The translations under genes were made by a program, and so were the position numbers. DNA of 12,625 nucleotides from DUZB01 sp964407525 (GTDB taxonomy: Bacteria; Desulfobacterota; DSM-4660; Desulfatiglandales; Desulfatiglandaceae): assembly GCA_964407525.1 (NCBI GenBank), contig CAYOWC010000124.1, positions 1-12,625 of the forward strand. Reading direction: 5' to 3'. A model generated the notes under the pieces. The model was not told the origin of the DNA, searched no databases, and saw only the letters and a program-made list of their open reading frames with translations. This document shows positions 6,583 to 12,625 of the stretch, in pieces. Position 1 is the stretch's first letter. Every line of letters starts with the position of its first letter.

Positions 6583-6900
6583 TCCTGGTTCCCCATGATC
6601 TCGGTTGTCGACATGAGCCCGTCTTTGTGCAGGCCCTGGAAAGCAACCCTTATAACAGGCTCCCAGGAAAAATGCATGTGTCTTTTCACCGGCGGAGGCT
6701 TTGTATAACGATTATTCTTGGCTCATCGCTGATTAACGGGATATTTTTGTCAGTTGTCGAATAGACCATGCTCAGATTCCAGGTGTCAGGTGTCAGGAAA
6801 AAAAACCGGGCCGCATTCATCTTATTCAACGTAATAACCAATAGGGTATGCTTATTAGAACCAGATAATAGAAATAGTTGGTACTGAAACACTGACACCC

Positions 6901-6940
6901 GTCGAAGATCCCGTCTAAAGCGAAGCGGAGCGGGGAAACC
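6901..6940 (-). repeat. dispersed ~40-bp intergenic repeat, copy 2, flanked by CTGACACC
   Basis: The reverse complement matches 3686-3726 over its whole length with a few changes. Here the element is bracketed by identical 8-base direct repeats CTGACACC (6892-6899 and 6940-6947), which could be a target duplication or part of a local CTGACACC tandem. The inverse GGTGTCA occurs twice at 6782-6795. Confidence 0.65.
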
Positions 6941-6954
6941 TGACACCTCGGTTC

Positions 6955-6985
6955 CGGAAAAAATGATTTTTCACGCTAATCTGCG
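6955..6985 (-). terminator. weak candidate terminator after the cyclase gene
   Basis: On the minus strand a short stem ACGC-AGATTA-GCGT is followed by GAAAAATCATTTTTTC, an A/T palindrome with a T-run. The stems are short, so this is a low-grade call. Confidence 0.25.
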
Positions 6986-6992
6986 TTGAGCC

Positions 6993-8702
6993 CTATTTTT
7001 TCTCCCGGACTCCATATAGTGTTGCTTCGTCCTTAACTCCTTTCAAATTGATCCTGAATTCCCTGTTTATCTTTACATCCTTTTGAACATGTTTATAAAC
7101 TGAATGGGAGATGACCACTTCCCCTTCCTCAGCCGTCGACTGGATCCTCTGGGTGATATTCACGGGGGACCCAACAATGCCATACTTGGCACGGGTTTCC
7201 GAACCGATGTTTCCTACTATCACCTCTCCTGCATTAATACCGATTCCCATCTCCAGTGGGGGCAGGCTTTCAGAAAGCATTTCCCTGTTGAATCCTTTCA
7301 TGCTCTCCTGCATCTTAAAGGCGCATTTGAGGGCCTTTTTGATCATGGGCTTCACGGGTTCGTCAAAGGGATCGAAAAAGACCAATACGGCATCTCCGAA
7401 AAAATCCACGATGATTCCCTGATGTTCTTGAATCACCTGAATTAGATGAGAAAAATAGCGGTTTAAAAAACGGATAATCTCTTCAGGGGGCAGGTTTTCG
7501 GATAGTGGAGTGAATCCCCTTATATCGGACATGAGGATGGCCACTTCTCGCTTCTGCCCACCCAGATTTGCGAATTCAGGGCGCTTCAATAGCTCTTTTG
7601 CAATTCCCCGGTCCACGTACCTGCCGAAGGTATTTGCTATAAAATCCCTTTCTTTCAGCCCTTCCACCATGGTGTTAAAACTCTGGGTCAATTGAGCAAT
7701 TTCGTCGCGCCCGCGAACAGGGATTGGCTTGCCGTAATCTCCCGTAGCCACTTTTTCCGCAGTTCTTGAGATGGCAGTAAAGGAATGGACCATTTTACCA
7801 ACTACCGATCGGATCAGTAGGAGAATAATGAGTATGGCCAACACACCGCCCGCAAAATAATAGTTGCGGAAATGAATGATGGGCGCCAGGACCTCCTTCC
7901 CGGCAGCGAAGAGTACAATAGTCCATGGAGCATACCGTAATTTGTAAAAGCCACCCACCTCATCGGGTGGTACACCGGGCCCCAGAACCGTCCCGAAAGG
8001 TTTTTCCTTAATGGCTTCCAGCAGGGATTTTTCAAAGGCGTTTTCGGTTCCTCCAAACACGATCCCTTTCTTCATGATCGCTTTTGTATGGCAGAGATAT
8101 TTCCCGGCCTCATCAATCAGGCATGCCTGGTCTGTCTGCCACCAGCCAAAGTCTTTGACGCCTTCCAGGAGATAATCAAAACGGACGCTCACCTCGAGGG
8201 TTCCCACCACCTTGTCGGATTCATCCTTAAGATGGGATATGAGACTCACCGTTTCCTTTCCTGTTTGGGCATCAAAGTAAGGAGACGTTACTTCAAAAGG
8301 TCGTCCCTTTTTGAAACGCATCATCCCCTTTTCGGTGGTAGAACGGCCTCCTCCCATACGCATCATCGCAGGCTGTGGTTCATGGCCGTTTTCCCATTTT
8401 AATTCCGCGCTTTCAATCCCTTTCATATCCCGTAATTGCTGGAGTATCCATTCCTGTATCAGCGGTCCGCCCCTGCCTTCAGACGTATTATAAAACATCT
8501 GGAGCCAATCGGTGATGCGCCCAAGTTTCATGTCGATCTGGTGGGCGGCTCTCTGCAGCTTTACGATGGATGCATCCTGCCATTCAGTAAAAAGGGTTCC
8601 TCTCATGGTAATGAAACCAAAAACCCCGATGAATAACAGGACGAGCAGAACAGGAAGCAGCACCAGGAGAGTGAGGCGTTTCTGAAGACTCTTGATTGCC
8701 AT
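6993..8702 (-). CDS. membrane-bound class III nucleotide cyclase with periplasmic sensor and HAMP
   Basis: A 569-aa receptor-type cyclase. Layout: TM1 (about 9-33), a periplasmic sensor region of Cache/PAS-like type (about 40-278), TM2 (about 281-303), HAMP (about 300-352) and an adenylate/guanylate cyclase catalytic domain (about 384-567). Metal-binding aspartates are D393 (ILMSDIRGFT) and D437 (FFGDAVLVFF); N515 and R519 (VNITQR) match the catalytic Asn and Arg. The two base-selecting positions are not canonical: D433 where Lys is usual (VDFFGDA) and G508 where Asp/Thr is usual (KYGIVGSPVN). I recall this pattern from a bacterial subgroup with YGVVGS. Cyclase fold and metal site look intact, but the product (cAMP, cGMP or other) is uncertain. 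The ATG at 8702 lies 9 bases after the YtkA-like stop, with AGGTGG about 14 bases upstream. It is probably co-transcribed with the efflux pump. A methionine-rich stretch (113-128) in the sensor could bind metal. Confidence 0.93.
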   Translation of the reverse strand: MAIKSLQKRLTLLVLLPVLLVLLFIGVFGFITMRGTLFTEWQDASIVKLQRAAHQIDMKLGRITDWLQMFYNTSEGRGGPLIQEWILQQLRDMKGIESAELKWENGHEPQPAMMRMGGGRSTTEKGMMRFKKGRPFEVTSPYFDAQTGKETVSLISHLKDESDKVVGTLEVSVRFDYLLEGVKDFGWWQTDQACLIDEAGKYLCHTKAIMKKGIVFGGTENAFEKSLLEAIKEKPFGTVLGPGVPPDEVGGFYKLRYAPWTIVLFAAGKEVLAPIIHFRNYYFAGGVLAILIILLLIRSVVGKMVHSFTAISRTAEKVATGDYGKPIPVRGRDEIAQLTQSFNTMVEGLKERDFIANTFGRYVDRGIAKELLKRPEFANLGGQKREVAILMSDIRGFTPLSENLPPEEIIRFLNRYFSHLIQVIQEHQGIIVDFFGDAVLVFFDPFDEPVKPMIKKALKCAFKMQESMKGFNREMLSESLPPLEMGIGINAGEVIVGNIGSETRAKYGIVGSPVNITQRIQSTAEEGEVVISHSVYKHVQKDVKINREFRINLKGVKDEATLYGVREKK

Positions 8703-8711
8703 TGTCTGTAA

Positions 8712-9134
8712 CTATTCCACCTCGTAGTCGAAATGATCAAAGAGCTTTTTGTCTCCGAACACAGCCTTTGTTTTTATGATGTAAACACCTTTTTTACTAA
8801 AATCCATATCCGCGCCGTAAGCACCTTTCATACCCATGGCCATGGCCTTCTGCTTGGAACCGTCAGGTCCCGTCACTAAAAAACCGACCTTTCCTTTTTC
8901 AACTGCTTTTCCATCCGGATCGGTAGTGGAGACCATGAGGTGCTGGGTTTTCCTTTCAGGGAAATTGTATAGAGAATAGCCAAATCCGTAACCGTCTACA
9001 GTGGATGTATGGATAAGGACTCCCGGGCTGTCAGGGTGATCTTCAGCGACGGCAGGGCTCACTACGGAAAAAACAGATGCCATGAATAGAAAAAAACCAA
9101 ACCTCAAAATCGATACAACAACAGATTTTTTCAT
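8712..9134 (-). CDS. secreted YtkA/FixH-like protein next to metal efflux pump
   Basis: A 140-aa exported protein. Residues 1-30 form a signal peptide (MKK, a hydrophobic core, then SPAVA before EDHP). The mature part has the TDPDGKAVEKGKVGFLVTGPDG and GVYIIKTKAVFGDKK pattern of the YtkA-like beta-sandwich domain, often seen beside heavy-metal RND pumps. A methionine cluster (AMAMGMK, with M98, M100, M102, then M110) and H65/M67 are possible soft-metal ligands. The start is set at 9134, not at an upstream in-frame ATG near 9284. The 9134 ATG has AAAGGAG 7 bases upstream, gives a proper signal peptide and overlaps the pump stop (TAATG), while the longer form would run deep inside the pump gene. 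Likely periplasmic, perhaps delivering or buffering Cu/Ag; the role is inferred from context. Confidence 0.85.
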   Translation of the reverse strand: MKKSVVVSILRFGFFLFMASVFSVVSPAVAEDHPDSPGVLIHTSTVDGYGFGYSLYNFPERKTQHLMVSTTDPDGKAVEKGKVGFLVTGPDGSKQKAMAMGMKGAYGADMDFSKKGVYIIKTKAVFGDKKLFDHFDYEVE

Positions 9135-12100
9135 TATGCTTCTCCTTTTTTTAAGATCCCGCCCTTCCAAAGGGAATAGACGGCCGGAATGATGACCAGT
9201 GTCAAAATGGTGGATGATATCAAGCCCCCTACCATGGGGGCCGCGATGCGTTTCATTACCTCCGACCCGGTTCCCATGCCCCACATGATCGGCAGAAGAC
9301 CGATGAGTGTGGTCGACACGGTCATGAGTTTGGGTCGGACTCTTTCCACGCTCCCCTCCAGGATAGCATTTTGAAGCGCTCCTGCAGATTTTATCTCCCC
9401 ATCTCGACTCCTGTGATCAAATGCCTGGTCCAGGTAGACGAGCATGACGACCCCTGTTTCAGCCGCCAGGCCTGCAAGGGCGATGAAGCCAACTACCACC
9501 GCAACCGAGAGGTTGTAATCAAGCAGATAAAGGAGCCATATCCCCCCCACAAGGGCGAAGGGAAGGCTTGCCATGACAATGAATGCCTCGCTGAAGCTAT
9601 GGAAATGTATATAAAGCAATACAAAGATGATCGCCAGGGTCAAAGGTACGACCATATTGAGGGTCTTGCGGGCCTTTTCCATATATTCGTATTGCCCGGA
9701 CCATACCATGGAGTAACCGATGGGCAGCTTTACCTCGCGGGATACAATGTCTCTGGCTTTTTCAACATAGGTTCCCACGTCCACGCCTTTTAAATCCACA
9801 TAGACCCAGGCGCTGGGCCGCGAGTTTTCCGTTTTTATGAAGGCCGGTCCTTTGTGGATCGAAATATGGGCAAGCTGTGCTAGCGGGATATGTGCCCCGG
9901 TAGGCGCTGTGACCAGGACTCCTTTTAATAAATCGATGTTGTCCCGCAGTTCCCGGCCGTAGCGGAGATTCACCGGATACCTCTCCAGACCCTCCACCGT
10001 ATAGGTGATGTTTTTTCCCCCGATGGCCGTGACAATGGCATCCTGTACGTCGCCCACCGTCAGGCCGTACCGGGCAATCTGGTCTCTCCGGATCATGAAA
10101 TCCAGGTAATTTCCCCCCGTAATCCGCTCGGAATAGACCGACAGGGTTCCGGGGATCTGGCCCACCACCGCTTCTATTTCTGCTCCCAGGTCCGTAAGGA
10201 CCTGGAGGTCCGGGCCCATGACCTTGATCCCTACGGGCGTCTTAATCCCGGTGGAAAGCATGTCAATACGGGTTTTGATAGGCATGGTCCATGCGTTTGT
10301 GAGCCCCGGAAAACGGATGGCCTGGTCCAGCTTCGCCACCAGTTCGTTCATGGTAATGTAGCGTTCCTCGGGCCAGATCCAGGAGAGGGGATTTTTTAGC
10401 CAGCCGGGCCAGGAGGTGAAAAAACGTTCGATTTTTTTCCGGCGCCACTGATGCAGGATCTTTCCGTTCCGGATCTCGGGCCAGACCCAGGTTAAAGGCT
10501 CTTTCAACCAGCCAGGCCAGTTGGAGAAAAACCGTTTGACGGGAACTTGTTCATGCTCCACCTGGGGCCACAGGGTGATGGTGCTTTCAATCATGGAAAG
10601 GGGCGCCGGATCGGTGGCGGTCTCGGCCCGACCGATCTTGCCCAGGGTGTGCTGGACCTCGGGAAAACTCTGGATGATCTTGTCCGTTTGCTGGAGCAAT
10701 TCCCTCGCTTTGGTGATGGAAATGCCCGGAAGGGTCGTGGGCATGTACAGAAGGCTTCCCTCATTCAGGGGTGGCATGAACTCGCTGCCCAGGCGGGAGA
10801 GGGGAAAAATGGATACCCCCAACAGCAGCAGGGAGATCAGAACCGTGATTTTGGGCCATTTCAGGACCCAGTGAATGATGGGCCGGTATAGCCGGATGAA
10901 AAACCGGCTCAGGGGATTCTTCGATTCCTCGATAATCCGTTGGGGGACAAGGCATACCAGGGCAAACAGGGAAACCCCCATGGCCGCCGCCAGGGACCAG
11001 TCGGGAAGTCTCATCCCGGCGATGCCCATAGCTGTCACCAGCACGGGCGCGCCCGCCGCCGAAAGTATCCACAAACCCGTTTTCCGCCGCCGGGTCATTT
11101 CGGGAGGAAAGGTTTTTTCCCGGACGAAGAAGGTCATGAGTACCGGAACAATGGTGATGGCAAGCACGGCGGAGGCTGCCATGGCAAACGTCTTGGTGTA
11201 AGCCAGCGGTTTAAAGAGCCGGCCGGACTGTTCCGTCAGGCTGAATACCGGCAGGAAGGAAACTGTGATGATCAGGAGACTGTAGAAGAGGGCGGGGCCA
11301 ACCTCTTTTGCCGAATCCAAAATGATGGCGGTGTGGGATTTTTCCCCCGCGTCGCGGGCCAGGTGTTTGTGGGCATTTTCGACGAGGACGATCGACGCAT
11401 CCACCATGACGCCTATGGCGATGGCGATACCGCTCAGGCTCATGATATTGGCATTGATCCCCAGTATTTTCATGGCGATAAATGCCATCAGAATGCCTAC
11501 GGGCAGGGTGAAAATGGCCACAAAGGCGGATCGGAAGTGGAGCAGGAAAATGAGGCAGATGAGGGCCACCACCGCCATTTCCTCCATGAGCTTGCTCTTT
11601 AGGGTATGAATAGCGCTCCTGATCAGGTCGGCGCGGTTATATCCTTCTTCAATAACCACGCCCGCCGGCAGTCCCCTCCGGAGTTCCTTGAGTTTTTCTT
11701 TTACCTTTTGGATGACCTGGAGGGCATTCTCGCCGTAGCGAATGATCACGATGCCGCCCACCGCTTCACCCTTGCCGTCCCATTCCAGGATGCCCCGTCG
11801 CAATTCGGGGCCCAGATGGATGTGGGCGATATGTTTCAGCAGGATGGGCGTACCCTTCTGGTCCACCCCCACTGCAATCTGTTCCAGGTCCTGAAGGGAC
11901 GCAATATACCCCAGACCCCGCACCATGAATTCCGTCTCAGCCATTTCAACAAGCTTGCCGCCCACATCCCTGTTGGATCGCAAAATGGCGTTTTTCACCT
12001 TTTCAATGGAGAGATCGAAGGCCAGCAGCCTGTTGGGATCCACTTCCACCTGGTATTGCTTTACAAAACCTCCGATACTTGCCACCTCTGAAACACCGGG

Positions 12101-12613
12101 CACCGATACCAGTTCGTACCGGAGAAACCAGTCCTGGATGCTCCTGAGCTGCTGGAGGTCGTGGGTTTGAGTGGTGTCTTTCAACACATACTCATAGACC
12201 CAGCCAACGCCTGTGGCGTCGGGGCCGAGGCTTGGCGTTACATCCGGGGGGAGTTTGCCTGCCACAAAATTCAGATATTCAAGGACTCTTGATCGGGCCC
12301 AGTAAAGATCCGTCCCGTCCTCGAAAATGATGTAGACGAATGAGTAGCCGAAAAATGAGTATCCCCGGACCACCTTTGCAAAGGGTACGCTCAGCATGGC
12401 CGTGGTGAGGGGGTAGGTCACCTGGTCTTCCACCACCCGGGGCCCCTGGCCCGGGTATTCGGTGTAGACGATTACCTGTACGTCTGAAAGGTCGGGGATG
12501 GCGTCTATGGGGGTTTTTCCCATGGCAAGGATGCCCGATATAATCACGAAAAGGGTACACAGGACCACCATGAACCTGTTTTGAACGCACCATTCTATGG
12601 TCTTTTCAATCAT
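9134..12613 (-). CDS. cusA: CusA/CzcA-family heavy-metal RND efflux transporter
   Basis: A 1159-aa proton-driven inner-membrane pump of the HME-RND family that forms a tripartite system with a membrane-fusion protein and an outer-membrane channel, probably encoded past the right edge. It opens MIEKTIEWCVQNRF, has TM1 near 14-30, and carries IGVMVDASIVLVENAHKHL (400-418) in the proton-relay helix region. The three methionines that bind Cu(I)/Ag(I) in E. coli CusA have counterparts: LLYMPTTLPG (M624), PLSMIESTI (M674) and TRIDMLSTGIKTP (M785). This supports Cu/Ag rather than Zn/Co/Cd. It is about 110 residues longer than E. coli CusA because of two insertions: an extra hydrophobic hairpin (about 500-560) and a duplicated WPGWLK segment (694-749). 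The ATG at 12613 has TAGGA 8 bases upstream; that TAG may be the stop of an upstream gene. It heads the three-gene unit. Confidence 0.96.
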   Translation of the reverse strand: MIEKTIEWCVQNRFMVVLCTLFVIISGILAMGKTPIDAIPDLSDVQVIVYTEYPGQGPRVVEDQVTYPLTTAMLSVPFAKVVRGYSFFGYSFVYIIFEDGTDLYWARSRVLEYLNFVAGKLPPDVTPSLGPDATGVGWVYEYVLKDTTQTHDLQQLRSIQDWFLRYELVSVPGVSEVASIGGFVKQYQVEVDPNRLLAFDLSIEKVKNAILRSNRDVGGKLVEMAETEFMVRGLGYIASLQDLEQIAVGVDQKGTPILLKHIAHIHLGPELRRGILEWDGKGEAVGGIVIIRYGENALQVIQKVKEKLKELRRGLPAGVVIEEGYNRADLIRSAIHTLKSKLMEEMAVVALICLIFLLHFRSAFVAIFTLPVGILMAFIAMKILGINANIMSLSGIAIAIGVMVDASIVLVENAHKHLARDAGEKSHTAIILDSAKEVGPALFYSLLIITVSFLPVFSLTEQSGRLFKPLAYTKTFAMAASAVLAITIVPVLMTFFVREKTFPPEMTRRRKTGLWILSAAGAPVLVTAMGIAGMRLPDWSLAAAMGVSLFALVCLVPQRIIEESKNPLSRFFIRLYRPIIHWVLKWPKITVLISLLLLGVSIFPLSRLGSEFMPPLNEGSLLYMPTTLPGISITKARELLQQTDKIIQSFPEVQHTLGKIGRAETATDPAPLSMIESTITLWPQVEHEQVPVKRFFSNWPGWLKEPLTWVWPEIRNGKILHQWRRKKIERFFTSWPGWLKNPLSWIWPEERYITMNELVAKLDQAIRFPGLTNAWTMPIKTRIDMLSTGIKTPVGIKVMGPDLQVLTDLGAEIEAVVGQIPGTLSVYSERITGGNYLDFMIRRDQIARYGLTVGDVQDAIVTAIGGKNITYTVEGLERYPVNLRYGRELRDNIDLLKGVLVTAPTGAHIPLAQLAHISIHKGPAFIKTENSRPSAWVYVDLKGVDVGTYVEKARDIVSREVKLPIGYSMVWSGQYEYMEKARKTLNMVVPLTLAIIFVLLYIHFHSFSEAFIVMASLPFALVGGIWLLYLLDYNLSVAVVVGFIALAGLAAETGVVMLVYLDQAFDHRSRDGEIKSAGALQNAILEGSVERVRPKLMTVSTTLIGLLPIMWGMGTGSEVMKRIAAPMVGGLISSTILTLVIIPAVYSLWKGGILKKGEA
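10367..10534 (-). repeat. tandem in-frame duplication inside cusA
   Basis: Residues 694-713 and 730-749 of the pump are near-copies (15 of 20 identical, each with FF..WPGWLK.PL.W.WPE) with a period of 36 residues (108 bases). The DNA copies, 10475-10534 and 10367-10426, match at about 46 of 60 bases, so the duplication is not recent. It lies in a periplasmic loop between the PLSMIEST and RIDMLSTG metal-site segments. Confidence 0.8.
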
Positions 12614-12625
12614 TTTTTATTCCTA

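Larger units (their letters stand above)
6583..6992. other. 410-base gap with repeats between cyclase and MFS pair
   Basis: An 86-codon minus-strand ORF (6686-6946) is mostly repeat sequence and has no recognisable product. Visible are a tandem GGTGTCA pair (6782-6795), the dispersed repeat at 6901-6940 and a T-rich weak hairpin after the cyclase stop. A possible -10 (TTATAA near 6650) for the MFS pair lacks a convincing -35. Confidence 0.55.

Noticed and set aside
6686..6946. 86-codon minus-strand ORF between the cyclase and MFS genes
   Set aside because: Built largely from repeat sequence, no recognisable domain and no upstream ribosome site.
9135..9284. Longer start for the YtkA-like protein (50 extra N-terminal residues)
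   Set aside because: It overlaps the cusA 3' end out of frame and hides the signal peptide; the inner ATG at 9134 has a strong Shine-Dalgarno.
10940..11602. 220-codon plus-strand ORF
   Set aside because: Antisense to the strongly supported cusA gene, of low-complexity composition and with no recognisable domain.

Overview
The window looks like chromosomal DNA of a Gram-negative anaerobe, most likely a deltaproteobacterium (Desulfobacterota). This is an inference from the gene types: a sigma-54 (RpoN) enhancer-binding activator, a B12-dependent radical SAM protein, a CusA-type efflux pump and many palindromic intergenic repeats. No rRNA, tRNA or CRISPR array was seen. All coding genes but one lie on the minus strand, so they are read here from right to left.

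Right end (12613 to 6993, minus): a compact three-gene unit. It holds a CusA/CzcA-family heavy-metal RND efflux pump (1159 aa), a secreted YtkA-like protein whose ATG overlaps the pump stop (TAATG), and, 9 bases further on, a membrane-bound class III nucleotide cyclase with a periplasmic sensor region. The efflux partners (CusB/CusC-like) would lie beyond the right edge. Pump, small methionine-containing periplasmic protein and cyclase sensor in one unit suggest metal efflux coupled to cyclic-nucleotide signalling. This is the most interesting arrangement in the window.

Middle (6582 to 4193, minus): two major facilitator transporters of different subfamilies. They overlap by four bases, and the second starts at TTG with a strong Shine-Dalgarno. 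Gaps of about 410 and 600 bases on either side carry dispersed palindromic repeats, including a roughly 40-bp repeat present once in each gap in opposite orientation.

2899 to 3588 (plus): an orphan ImmA/IrrE-type zinc metallopeptidase, the only plus-strand gene.

Left end (2447 to 1, minus): a PAS-AAA+-Fis sigma-54 activator is followed by a 386-base gap with a good -24/-12 promoter and an upstream palindromic enhancer-like site. Then come a half-length antibiotic-biosynthesis-monooxygenase (ABM) ORF, too short for ordinary gene calling, and a B12-binding radical SAM gene that runs off the left edge. The activator, enhancer, promoter and target genes look like one self-contained sigma-54 regulatory module.
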